Of a stretch of DNA of 64,000 nucleotides, positions 54,967 to 63,885 are shown piece by piece. The translations under genes were made by a program, and so were the position numbers. Below the pieces are notes generated by a model. It made no database searches. It was not told the origin of the DNA and saw only the letters and a list, made by a program, of their open reading frames with translations. This DNA comes from JBQTJN01 sp052387095 (GTDB lineage: Bacteria > Pseudomonadota > Alphaproteobacteria > Micavibrionales > Micavibrionaceae): assembly GCA_052387095.1 (NCBI GenBank), contig JBQTJN010000044.1, positions 46,042 to 110,041 of the forward strand. Direction: 5' to 3'. Each line of letters opens with the position of its first letter. The stretch's first letter is position 1.

Positions 54967-55271
54967 GCGTGCACACCTTCGATGACATGCGGCTTAATAC
55001 GGGCGATGGTCTTTCCGGCTTCGCGGCGGGCGTCCATCATGTCATAGGCATTTTGCAGGCGGAGCCAGTATCCTTCCGACAAGCCAAAATAACGGGCAAG
55101 GCGCAAATCTGTATCTGCCGTAATCCCACGGCGGCCACGCGCCAGTTCACTGATGCGGTTGGCAGGTACGCCAATGGCCTGCGCCAGCGCATTTTGAGAC
55201 AAGCCAAGGGCTTCCAAAAATTCCTCTTGCAGAATTTCGCCTGGATGCGGGTTTTTCAAATACTTTGTCAT
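54963..55271 (-). CDS. higA: HigA-type antitoxin
   Basis: The 102-residue protein has a helix-turn-helix (LGLSQNALAQAIGVPANRISELARGRRGITADTDLRLARYFG) of the VapI/HigA type, with the start KNPHPGEILQEEFLEALG common to HigA. HigA neutralises the HigB toxin and represses the operon. The gene order toxin first, antitoxin second is that of hig modules. It stops inside the recombinase start (4-base overlap), so antitoxin and recombinase share an mRNA. Confidence 0.93.
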
Positions 55272-55283
55272 GGTCGTATCCTC

Positions 55284-55565
55284 TTAATGGTAATCTGTTA
55301 TTTCAACGTCATGGGCTTCTGCATCTTCCCAAATAAAGCAAATTCGCCATTGATCGTTAATGCGTATGCTCATTTGCCCGATACGGTTGCCCTTTAATGG
55401 CTCCAAGCGGTTCCCAGGCGGGTTTTTCAGGTCGGTCAGGTTCTGCGCGGCGTCCAACTGGCGCAATTTGCGCAAAGCCCTGTCCTGAATATCGCCCGGA
55501 AAATCTCTGGATTTAAGCCCGTTCCAAATCTTTTCCGTTTCTCTACATTTAAATGACTTAATCAT
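55284..55565 (-). CDS. higB: HigB-type toxin (RelE superfamily)
   Basis: I chose the ATG at 55565 because HigB homologues begin MIKSFK; a longer frame from 55616 adds 17 unlikely residues. The 93-residue protein reads IKSFKCRETEKIWNGLKS, LRKLRQLDAAQNLTDLKNPPGNRLEPLKGNRIGQMSIRINDQWRICFIW, the HigB/RelE mRNA interferase pattern, with the conserved NRLEPLKG and RINDQWRICF. It lies 12 bases before higA. Confidence 0.93.
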   Translation of the reverse strand: MIKSFKCRETEKIWNGLKSRDFPGDIQDRALRKLRQLDAAQNLTDLKNPPGNRLEPLKGNRIGQMSIRINDQWRICFIWEDAEAHDVEITDYH

Positions 55566-55788
55566 CCATATACTTTCATTATAACATCTATACGTTATCC
55601 GTACAACAAAATACAATTATTTAACTTTATAATCAAGGAGGGTTTAATTTTAAGAATGTGAGCAAATTAGCATTTGAAATTATTGGAATATATTAATTTT
55701 GTAGCTAATTCTTAAGTTTTTCTTTACAATTTTCATATATAAATAACAAAAGTAATAAAACGTTATCTGCTATTTTAGGGTGTGTGGT

Positions 55789-58700
55789 GTGCCTGATCCT
55801 ACTTGGATAGAACTTTTCGATGGGTATAACCTCCGTTTCAACAACGGAGTACAGCCCCCCGCCTATATTCTTCAAAAAACGATGGAAAACGTTGACGGCA
55901 AAGGCCGGATGATCACGATCAACGTGACTGATCTTGACGAGCAAGCCTATCGCAAAATTATCGACACATTAAAATACAAGGAAGGTTTGGACCTCCAAGG
56001 AAAATTGGGCAAACATCCCAAGGGATATTACGGCGTTCCAACTGAAATATTTCAACAAGCAATGCTGGAAAAAATTCCAGATAATATTGCGTTAAGAGGT
56101 CCAAGCGGTCAAACCGTCTATATCATGAAAAAGGGATATAACCCCGATGTTACGCAAGGCTCAGGTTATTATTACACTTTAACAGACGATCAAGGTCAAT
56201 CAGTCAAGAACCTCTCGGAAGCGGATAAACGCTTTTATGAAAGTGCAATCTCTCGGCAGATAAAATCCAACTACGGATATGATATTAAGATTGATCTGGA
56301 AAATACCAATAATCGTTTTCGTATGCCAGCCACCAACTTTAATTCTCAATGGGCTCAGCAAAAAATGCTTGCGCCTCCGGCTATTCTGGATGTTTACCAT
56401 CCAAATACTGGATTTACCCTGCAAAGAAATGGGCCGGTTTATCAGCTTATGCAAGGCGGCAGGCCTTATCAGGGCGAATTACCCATGGGGATAAAAGAAT
56501 TTATCTCGACTAAATATGGCATGGATATTGAAATCACACAGCGCAGTGCTTTTAATTCAAAAGCCTGGGTTGTTCCAAGCGACACAATGAATCAAGCGTG
56601 GCGTTACATGGATAACGCCCCTTCAACAAGACCATTTATTCTTTCGGACGACGGCACCAGTTTGCAATTTAAGAAATATGGCGATGGCCGTGTTTTATAT
56701 GTCCTGGTTGATAAAAATGGCACATCTTTGGAAAGTCTGACCTCCCAACGTATTAATCAACTTTCAAGATCTGCCTTAGAACGCCACAATTTGAATATAT
56801 CTTTCGAGGAATTTAAATTTGGAAGTTCTACCCGCTATGGCGTCGACATTCCAACGATGGCAGCACAGATAGAAAATAGAGGGTTACAGCTTAGATTAAC
56901 GAACGACTACGGTTTAAGATTATCAGATACCGGAGGGCGTCGGATGTTTATTGTCGATGCAGCGGGCAATCCGGTTGATATGTTGAAGCCAGGGGCGCGT
57001 ATTGAAGATTTACAAAGCATTGCCAGAAATAAATATCCTAATCTGGGCAAAATCGAATTTGAGAAATTTAAATGGGGTGAAAATACATTTTTAGGGGTTG
57101 CAATAGATAAACCGCCTTCTGCACCGGATATTCCGCCAAGCCAAACCTCTTCCCCCATCGTTGAAGATGTTTCTTCGGAAGTGTGGGATGGTGAAAAATG
57201 GGTAAAAGTTGAGGCGCCCGCAAATACTCCTAAAATGAATCCTAAGATTACACCTCAAAATAGCACAGGAAATATTGTTGAAGAGGTTAAAGTTAAAGAG
57301 CCAATTATAAATCAGACTCCTGTCATTGATTACGAACAAAACCCAACCTCAGGCTATCAAGTGACAATTGAAGAAGCTGACGCGGGCAAAAGCAGAAATT
57401 TCGTCATTACGGACCGGAAGACGGGTGGCGTCCCCCAAGAGCGAATACCAGATGAAATTCTTAAAAAACTAAATTCTGATGCCATCGAGTTAATGCGGAA
57501 GGAAAATCTTCCGGTTAATGAAAACTTTAAATTTCCAAAAGTACAGCCAACAGTTGAAGGTTACAATTATAACATTAAAATTTCTTTGGAGCCTTCATCT
57601 ATTCCTAAAAGCACAACCGGAAGTGCGCCAGTTGTTATTCAAAATCTTGATCCAAATAATAATTTTCTTCCTAACAGTATTACCGAGTTTTCGGACAATG
57701 TTAGAACAGATTATAAGGTTAAACTATCAGATACAAATGGCTTGCGCCTTGTCGAAATTATCGATGGAAATCAGCCTGTAAAAACTAACATTTCTAAAGA
57801 AGGCTTTGCCTATCTGGAAGACATGGCCAAGCGGGAAATGCAAAATCAATGGGGAGAGATTCCAGATAAATTCAGCTTAAATGGACAAAATCTTCAAAAT
57901 CAAAAATACGGGTATGTATATACAAAACCTGTCGTGCAGGCAGAATTGCCTAAGAGTTACAATCTTGGGGGCGGGTATTCGCTGGAGTTAAGATCCGGCG
58001 CGGATGGCAAAGATCGTTACTTTCCTTTTAAAAACGGCGAGAAAATTTCTATGTCGTTACCAGGGGGGGGAGACGACCTTGCAACGATGGAAAAGATATT
58101 AAAACAGAACAAAATTGTTATGCGCAATGGGATTCCTCAAGGATTAGCATGGAGTCCTACGCAAGGACCGGTTATTCCTGTTGATGATTTTCGAGGCTAT
58201 TACAATGCTCAGCCTAAAATTGACGGTATCATTCAACCTGAACATTACTATGTGAAGGATAATGTCTGGCTGACGCGGGAAAGTCCTGACGGCAAACCAA
58301 GATATTTTGTATATGAAGGCGGACTAAAACGTAACAATTTAATGACGATGATGCCGTCTTTGGAAAATTCTGAATTTTCCAAATTTACTGGACAATGGAT
58401 GGACAGTCCGACGCAAGGCACATATTTCAGCCCGTCGCAAACACTGGAATATAACAATAAAATAATTGAAACTATTAAACCATCTTCTAACAGGCATTCT
58501 TTCAGGGCACCTAACAGTTTTGATAGTTCAGGTTCCAATAAATGGGCAGGGCAACGGGGGTTTGTGGCTAATCCCCTTAACGATGGGGGGCAATGGCAGA
58601 ATCCTTTTAAGAGACCAGATTTTCAGAAATTAAATATTTTTGACAATACTGCAACTTTGCAAAGCGGCGCTAATACCGTTAACTCCGTTCGTCAGGGATT

Positions 58701-60981
58701 GAGCGGACTTTCGGGCTGGCAGAATAATTCACTGAACCGGGCCTTTAATACAAATTCTTCTTTTGGCAGCAGCACGACTTCCGTTTTCAGCACGCAATAT
58801 CAGTTTGGGCAGCAGCGTTATTTTGAGCGGGTCGGCGGTTTAATTGCAGAACTTCCACCCGGCGGCTTTACCAATCCGAATTCCATTTTGAATCCGCAGA
58901 CGCAAAGCTTCTCTAATAAATTGAGAGCTGGATTTGCGAATTTAATGGAGAGTACGGATAATTTTGTCTCCGGCGAAAAAGCCGTGATGGATATGGTCGA
59001 TAATACGCCCATCTTCCGCCCGGAAAACGCGCTTCGTAACAATCCGTTCCGGACAAGCGCCAATCCATTCTCAGGCCTTCAGAATATTGAGAATCCGAAT
59101 GGGCTGCAGCGTACGGGCCAGCGCATAGCGCAAAGCTTCAACAACGTGGCCGATACGTTCGGCGACGTCAGCCGCACAATGTCCGAAAGCCGTTTGTTCA
59201 CCAATCCTTATATGCAATATACCGGCCGCGTCTTTAACGGCACTGGCAAGATCTTAGGCGGCGTTTTAAATAGTCCTGTCACACGAACGGCTGGAAACGT
59301 TACGGGTGTTTACATGGCCGGAAACGAGATCGCTAACCAGTTCGGCTATCAGATTACCTTAAGCGAAAGATATATTCCGACCGTTGCGCCTTCAACCAAT
59401 ACTATCGCCACAGGTGGACGCGGCAATGCGGTTATGGACGGCAGCAGCTATGGGGCCGGCGCGGCTTTGGGCACGTTGAACGTCATCTCCGCCATTCCGA
59501 AAGTTGCTTTGATTGCGCAGCCGCTGAAGCTTGCTTTGGAATTGGTCGGGGTTGAAGGCACGGATGCCACCTTCATGAATGGTATGGACTTTGTAAATAA
59601 AGGCCAGACTAAGCAGGCGGCGGAAAACTTTTCTTCTTGGGCTAAGAATATTGCAAGAAACCCGCTTGTCAGCATGGGCATCAGCTATCCCGACGACATG
59701 AATGGGAGAGAGCGCCTCGGTGCCTTTGTCGGCAAAGCTGCGGCGATGTACCCACATCTGGGGCAGGGCGGCTTGTTGACCTTCTTCAATTCTGGAGATC
59801 CAAACTCAAAAGACATGATCAGCCGCATCTTCAACGGATCGATCGCAGAAGGCGATTGGGAGAAGACAATCAACCAGTTTATGCTGAAAGCGCCGATCGC
59901 CAGTTACCGGGATGGCTTCATCGCTTATGCGCAAGCCAACAGCAACAACTGGATCCGCCAGAATTTTGCCGTGCCCGGCGCAGCCAACCGCTTCTATCCA
60001 TCCGGTGATTTCCCTTTCACCATTCCAGGAGCGCCGCAGCTTAAAACGGTTGAATTGCTGCAAAAATACGAAGCCGACTTTACCGAACGTGCGAAGAGCT
60101 CTTTTGATCTGATCCAAAACACGTTGAGTCAAAACGGATCGCTGCTGACAAAGCCCCTGACTAAGGCCGAAGAGGAAGAGCTGCGTCAAAATCGTATTGA
60201 GAATAACCTCAAAAACGTCAAAGAGATCGTTTATGGTACGAGCGGAGAAGGCGTTAGAACCTTTACCAACGTGAACGGCCAGCAATCCATCTCCGCAAAG
60301 TCCCGCATTGAAGAAGCTGATAAAAACCTGAAAGCTGAGTATGTCCGGTTGTTCGGCGACAAGGTAAGCGAGGGCATAATCGGCGGAGTGGGTGGCGAAG
60401 AGATGCAAAAGGTCACGAAGGATTTGCAAGAAAAAGAGAATGAATACAAAGAATATAATGAGTATCTTGAGAAAGAAAAACCCGCAAAACTCGAAGAGGC
60501 CAAGCAATATCTCGCAACATGCGAAGCCAATCTCAAGCAATACGAGCAGTTCCTGAATGATAATCCGAACGCCCCGGAAGCAACACGCAAAACCGCTCTT
60601 CAGAAAATGGAAGAGCTTCAAAAATCGAAAGTCGAATGGACCGACTATAAAAACTGGTGGGTCTCCCAATACAGTAAGGATTTCGAAATGTACCGTAATG
60701 CCCGAGTGGAGGAGATCGAGAAATACGTAGCCAATCAGAGCCTCAGCTACAGCCGCTATTTCGACCGCGAAATGCAAACGCTGCAGCAATCCTTAAACGG
60801 CAACAAAATTGTCGATAAGGACACTGAAGCCCTCATCATCGCAGCCCCAACGGTTGATATTAATCAATACTTCAGTGATGGCGCGCCTGTTAACGTGCTC
60901 CAGTCCTATAACCAAAATGTACCAGCGCAGCCTCAAAATCAAACCAAGCCAGTTGCTGCCCATGTGCCTCAGCCGAAATGA
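55789..60981 (+). CDS. Giant repeat protein of unknown function
   Basis: About 1,730 residues, no signal peptide. I prefer the GTG at 55789, eight bases after AGGG; a GTG at 55780 is also possible. Residues about 10-890 are some nine diverged repeats of 75-95 residues: a beta hairpin (pattern YxLxLxxxxGxxxYxVxDxxG, as in LRLSDTGGRRMFIVDAAGNP), a helix (LEDLxxxAxxxY) and a strand ending FxFGxxTRYGV (EEFKFGSSTRYGVD; EKFKWGENTFLGVA). An Asn/Ser/Phe-rich low-complexity zone follows (about 900-1050), then a mostly helical part with hydrophobic stretches (about 1225-1265), and a long charged coiled coil (about 1505-1680). Codon use shifts from AT-rich to GC-rich near 58960, suggesting a chimera. 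Confidence 0.78.
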   Translation: MPDPTWIELFDGYNLRFNNGVQPPAYILQKTMENVDGKGRMITINVTDLDEQAYRKIIDTLKYKEGLDLQGKLGKHPKGYYGVPTEIFQQAMLEKIPDNIALRGPSGQTVYIMKKGYNPDVTQGSGYYYTLTDDQGQSVKNLSEADKRFYESAISRQIKSNYGYDIKIDLENTNNRFRMPATNFNSQWAQQKMLAPPAILDVYHPNTGFTLQRNGPVYQLMQGGRPYQGELPMGIKEFISTKYGMDIEITQRSAFNSKAWVVPSDTMNQAWRYMDNAPSTRPFILSDDGTSLQFKKYGDGRVLYVLVDKNGTSLESLTSQRINQLSRSALERHNLNISFEEFKFGSSTRYGVDIPTMAAQIENRGLQLRLTNDYGLRLSDTGGRRMFIVDAAGNPVDMLKPGARIEDLQSIARNKYPNLGKIEFEKFKWGENTFLGVAIDKPPSAPDIPPSQTSSPIVEDVSSEVWDGEKWVKVEAPANTPKMNPKITPQNSTGNIVEEVKVKEPIINQTPVIDYEQNPTSGYQVTIEEADAGKSRNFVITDRKTGGVPQERIPDEILKKLNSDAIELMRKENLPVNENFKFPKVQPTVEGYNYNIKISLEPSSIPKSTTGSAPVVIQNLDPNNNFLPNSITEFSDNVRTDYKVKLSDTNGLRLVEIIDGNQPVKTNISKEGFAYLEDMAKREMQNQWGEIPDKFSLNGQNLQNQKYGYVYTKPVVQAELPKSYNLGGGYSLELRSGADGKDRYFPFKNGEKISMSLPGGGDDLATMEKILKQNKIVMRNGIPQGLAWSPTQGPVIPVDDFRGYYNAQPKIDGIIQPEHYYVKDNVWLTRESPDGKPRYFVYEGGLKRNNLMTMMPSLENSEFSKFTGQWMDSPTQGTYFSPSQTLEYNNKIIETIKPSSNRHSFRAPNSFDSSGSNKWAGQRGFVANPLNDGGQWQNPFKRPDFQKLNIFDNTATLQSGANTVNSVRQGLSGLSGWQNNSLNRAFNTNSSFGSSTTSVFSTQYQFGQQRYFERVGGLIAELPPGGFTNPNSILNPQTQSFSNKLRAGFANLMESTDNFVSGEKAVMDMVDNTPIFRPENALRNNPFRTSANPFSGLQNIENPNGLQRTGQRIAQSFNNVADTFGDVSRTMSESRLFTNPYMQYTGRVFNGTGKILGGVLNSPVTRTAGNVTGVYMAGNEIANQFGYQITLSERYIPTVAPSTNTIATGGRGNAVMDGSSYGAGAALGTLNVISAIPKVALIAQPLKLALELVGVEGTDATFMNGMDFVNKGQTKQAAENFSSWAKNIARNPLVSMGISYPDDMNGRERLGAFVGKAAAMYPHLGQGGLLTFFNSGDPNSKDMISRIFNGSIAEGDWEKTINQFMLKAPIASYRDGFIAYAQANSNNWIRQNFAVPGAANRFYPSGDFPFTIPGAPQLKTVELLQKYEADFTERAKSSFDLIQNTLSQNGSLLTKPLTKAEEEELRQNRIENNLKNVKEIVYGTSGEGVRTFTNVNGQQSISAKSRIEEADKNLKAEYVRLFGDKVSEGIIGGVGGEEMQKVTKDLQEKENEYKEYNEYLEKEKPAKLEEAKQYLATCEANLKQYEQFLNDNPNAPEATRKTALQKMEELQKSKVEWTDYKNWWVSQYSKDFEMYRNARVEEIEKYVANQSLSYSRYFDREMQTLQQSLNGNKIVDKDTEALIIAAPTVDINQYFSDGAPVNVLQSYNQNVPAQPQNQTKPVAAHVPQPK

Positions 60982-61001
60982 TTTCCCTGCAAAAAACTGT
61001 A

Positions 61002-62240
61002 TTAGCGCGTTTTAGTGATTATGGGAGCGGTGTCCGGCCTGACCCGGTTTGACTTTTTAACCACCCCCCGCGCCCTGGTGGCGGGCCTTGCCAGCAATTC
61101 CTCACTGACAATATCAGCGCGGATTAGGGGAATAAATTCTTTCAATTGCGCCCGGATTGCCGCCAGAATACGGAAACGCGGGCATTTGTAATTCTGTTCA
61201 AGTTTTTTCGCATCGGCTTTCAAGCGGGAAAACTGCGCATCGCTCAATTTCAGCAACAGCTTCGCGCCCCTGATCCCGGTTTCCTGACACGCATTAATAA
61301 AACCCATCAGGGCCAGAACGCTGTTGGGGCGCTTACTAGGGAAATGCGCCCTTATGTTATCAACCAGTTTTTCGCAACTGCCCGCCTCGATGTTAAGAAT
61401 ATAAAGTCCCTTAGTCATTTCATCCCAGTAATGCAACAGCACAGCGCGGGACAGGTTGGCACAGAATAAATCTTTCAAGATTGTTCTTGGCTGAAAACCC
61501 AGCGAAGCAAGCAGGCTTTTGATCTTCCGCGATTTAAGCCGCACTTCCAGGCGCAAAACTTCTGGTTTTGTTCGGCCTTCAAACAGGCCGTGCTGGCAAT
61601 TATAATCTGTTTCCACGCCGCGCTTGTAACCGTATTTTCTGGCCTGTTCCAGGTCTTTAACTTTGTCGTAAATCACAATCTCAAAATTGCTGGCGTGATA
61701 CTTGGCCATTTGCCCACCATAGCGAAAATCGGTCTGATTTAAATCCAGCTTGGCCGACATATCCATTTTTTCCAGCGTCTGGATAAGAAGGTGGCAGGGC
61801 GTGTCGCGTTCAAGTAGGATATTTTTGGAATAATGAATGGCCGAAACCTTGGCGTTGGTCAAGACTTCGCGGGTCGTTTCAATCCCCATCCGTTTCAGGG
61901 CATCAAGCAACGCATTTATAACCCGGTCAAAATCCTGCCTGCCGCGCAGTTCTTCAAAATTATTCCCGAATATCAGCTTGGGCGCGGAAAACTCAATTTT
62001 CAGCCAAACGGCGTCCACCCAGTAGCCAAAAGGTTTTTTGAAAAGCGTCAGGCGCGGCAGATACCTATCTTCCTTCTCTTTCTTGCCGGGATTGTAATAG
62101 CATTTTACTATGCCGCCATCGCCGAAAAGCGGGTTGGTCAATGCGCCAGCGTGGGGATGAAAGCGTTCCGGCTTGTGAATGATATAATCATCGCGCCGCA
62201 AATTGAGGGCAATCGTATCCAGCATTGTTACGGCTTTCAT
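61002..62240 (-). CDS. Rolling-circle-type replication protein (filamentous-phage gpII/X-like)
   Basis: The 412-residue protein begins MKAVTMLDTIALNLRRDDYI (a second ATG at 62225 is possible). The pattern AKYHASNFEIVIYDKVKDLEQA, EVLRLEVRLKSRKIKSLL and the region LNQTDFRYGG resemble the replication initiators (gpII/X) of filamentous phages and related plasmids. Candidate catalytic Tyr residues occur in the IVIYDKVKD stretch. The C-terminus is basic (RARGVVKKSNRVRPD). It converges with the giant gene and overlaps the SpoVG-like gene upstream by about 53 bases. No capsid gene is seen, so this is more a phage-derived or plasmid-type replicon than a full phage. Confidence 0.75.
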   Translation of the reverse strand: MKAVTMLDTIALNLRRDDYIIHKPERFHPHAGALTNPLFGDGGIVKCYYNPGKKEKEDRYLPRLTLFKKPFGYWVDAVWLKIEFSAPKLIFGNNFEELRGRQDFDRVINALLDALKRMGIETTREVLTNAKVSAIHYSKNILLERDTPCHLLIQTLEKMDMSAKLDLNQTDFRYGGQMAKYHASNFEIVIYDKVKDLEQARKYGYKRGVETDYNCQHGLFEGRTKPEVLRLEVRLKSRKIKSLLASLGFQPRTILKDLFCANLSRAVLLHYWDEMTKGLYILNIEAGSCEKLVDNIRAHFPSKRPNSVLALMGFINACQETGIRGAKLLLKLSDAQFSRLKADAKKLEQNYKCPRFRILAAIRAQLKEFIPLIRADIVSEELLARPATRARGVVKKSNRVRPDTAPIITKTR

Positions 62241-62496
62241 TAATTACTGCTTTAAGTTTTTGTAAAATGGCGTTTTCAATGATCTTGCTGGCTTGCCGAT
62301 CAATCGGATGGCAGATATTGAAGACATGATTAGCTGATTTCCGGGTTGGATATGTAAGGCGGTATCCTGCACCGTCCAACCTTTCATGTATCGCAATCCC
62401 ACCTACATAAAATGCGCCCTCCAAAACCAGCGAGGCAAAGCCAACAAGCCCGCCTTGCGGCTTTACAATGGTAATGCTGATATTACTGATCTGCAC
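62188..62496 (-). CDS. SpoVG-like protein
   Basis: The 102-residue protein from a GTG at 62496 matches the SpoVG pattern: VQISNISITIVKPQGGLVGFASLVLEGAFYVGGIAIHER, YRLTYPTRKS, CHPIDRQASKIIENAILQKL. SpoVG proteins bind nucleic acids and act in development in firmicutes and spirochaetes; phage and plasmid versions occur in proteobacteria. Its GTG overlaps the stop of the small gene before it, and its end overlaps the rep start by 38-53 bases, so the three are translationally coupled. A role in copy control of the replicon is inference. Confidence 0.78.
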   Translation of the reverse strand: MQISNISITIVKPQGGLVGFASLVLEGAFYVGGIAIHERLDGAGYRLTYPTRKSANHVFNICHPIDRQASKIIENAILQKLKAVINESRNNAGYDCPQFAAR

Positions 62497-62668
62497 GGGG
62501 CGCTTTCCCTGCTGGCCTGGTCGGGACAATCTGCTCCCGTTCATTGATTTTCATCAGCAGGGACATGAAGCCGGACAGGTTATGAAACGCCTCGCCCGCG
62601 TCTTCCAGGGAAACCGGATCATCGGCGAATTGATTAAGGGCTTCGTTAAAAGATTTTATGTCCTGCAT
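62483..62668 (-). CDS. Small hypothetical protein
   Basis: A 61-residue helical protein (DIKSFNEALNQFADDPVSLED, AFHNLSGFMSLLMKINERE) whose last codons overlap the SpoVG-like start by about 14 bases. It is probably the first gene of the replication operon. I recognise no family. No Cys or signal is present. Confidence 0.6.
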   Translation of the reverse strand: MQDIKSFNEALNQFADDPVSLEDAGEAFHNLSGFMSLLMKINEREQIVPTRPAGKAPRADQ

Positions 62669-62734
62669 TTGTATTGATTATGAAAGCAGTGCAGGAAAAT
62701 GCCGAGAGATTGCGGGTCATAAAGCCGCAAAAGA

Positions 62735-62801
62735 ATGTTAGAAAACAGCGTGGAAAATGTCAGAAAATCTGGATTTAAATATCTGACTTAATTTCTGACA
62801 T
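62735..62801. repeat. Iteron-like repeats upstream of the replication operon
   Basis: ATGTTAGAAA (62735-62744) and ATGTCAGAAA (62757-62766) are direct, 22 bases apart (about two helical turns), and the inverted TTTCTGACAT (62792-62801) is an exact match to the second unit. They lie just upstream of the small gene-spoVG-rep operon and could be binding sites for an initiator or repressor, or an origin. Confidence 0.5.
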
Positions 62802-63736
62802 ATTTTTTATAGTAAGGGCTGATTTTTTGCAGGATTGTACTGCGTCCGGGTTCAAAGCCCCAGTTCTCGCGGCACCAGTTCTGCATTTCATTGATAAAGG
62901 CTTCCTGTTTTTTAGGCATATTGCCCCTCATAAGCCGGTCGGTTAATTCCAGATTAAATGAATCCCAGTCCAGGGCGGGCCGTCCGCGCTGGCCCATTTT
63001 CAGGCTTTTTGGCGCTTGGCTTTCACCAAGAATATACTGGCCCGCTATCAGGGATACGGCCTTTGCTTCTTCCTGCATTGGCGGAGGGAACAAGGCAAAT
63101 AACTGTTCGGTGTTCACATAGATATGGCAGTAATGCCCCTTTTCATTTTTGGACGCTGATTGCAGCCAGTCGATGGTGTTTAATCGCCAGAAACTGGCTG
63201 GAATTTCTTCATGCTCATCTGCCATATCCCAAACATCATAATCCTCCCTTTTTACTGAAACGGGTCTGCCAAAGGCTTTCAATGTCCCATCTTTCAGGGC
63301 CACAAATAGTTTCGACTCTATAACCTCGATGCGCTCCTCATACTGACGATCCCAATCTGCCTGCAATATGGCCTGTTTTTTTTGAACGGGCCAGTTCCTT
63401 ACGCAGTTTTTTCTTTTCCGCTTCATCAATATCCATTTTCAGGAATTGCTGTATCGTTCCCGGGTCTGAAAGCATATAAGTTTGCTCATCGTCAAACATG
63501 GCTTCCCATTCGGGGTTTGGCGGCAGGCCAACACGCACAGCTTCTTCACTTTCAACGTAGCCATAATCATCAATGATCATGGGCTCGTATTCGCCCTGGC
63601 GGTCACTGTCGAAACGAAAATCCACACGGTCAGGCACAATTTCCGATTTTGGATAGCGATAAAAACCGCCCCATAACAGGGCTTCCTTTAAAAAGCAGGA
63701 TTCGGCAATCCAATAAGGGGTTAAGATAAGTTTCAT
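62788..63736 (-). pseudogene. Element gene split by a frameshift in an A8 run
   Basis: Two frames overlap. The first (63736 to about 63370) reads KLILTPYWIAESCFLKEALL, FDSDRQGEYEPMIIDDYGYVE, and runs KKKLRKELARSKK before going out of frame. The second (63429 to 62788) resumes as QAILQADWDRQYEERIEVIESK, ends with a helix-turn-helix-like STILQKISPYYKKYV. The switch falls in AAAAAAAA on the minus strand near 63373-63380. Together they would make a protein of about 315 residues. Either the gene is dead, the run was misread, or slippage there makes the full protein. The motif GRSTILQKISPYY resembles small phage DNA-binding proteins. Confidence 0.7.
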
Positions 63737-63885
63737 TACCGCTTTCAAACGCTACAATTTTGAATTGGTTAAGACTAAGACATTTCAGGCGGCATATCCA
63801 TAAGGCAGATTTGGTTATGGTCGCCCACTTGCTTCGTTTGCTGACCGGAAGCTACTATGCTGGGCGGGCATATTAGATAGTGTAG

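Noticed and set aside
59806..60789. Antisense frame of 327 codons under the giant gene
   Set aside because: It covers the coiled-coil part of the giant gene in reverse. Its hydrophobic Leu/Phe content is the mirror of Glu/Lys codons, so it is a shadow.
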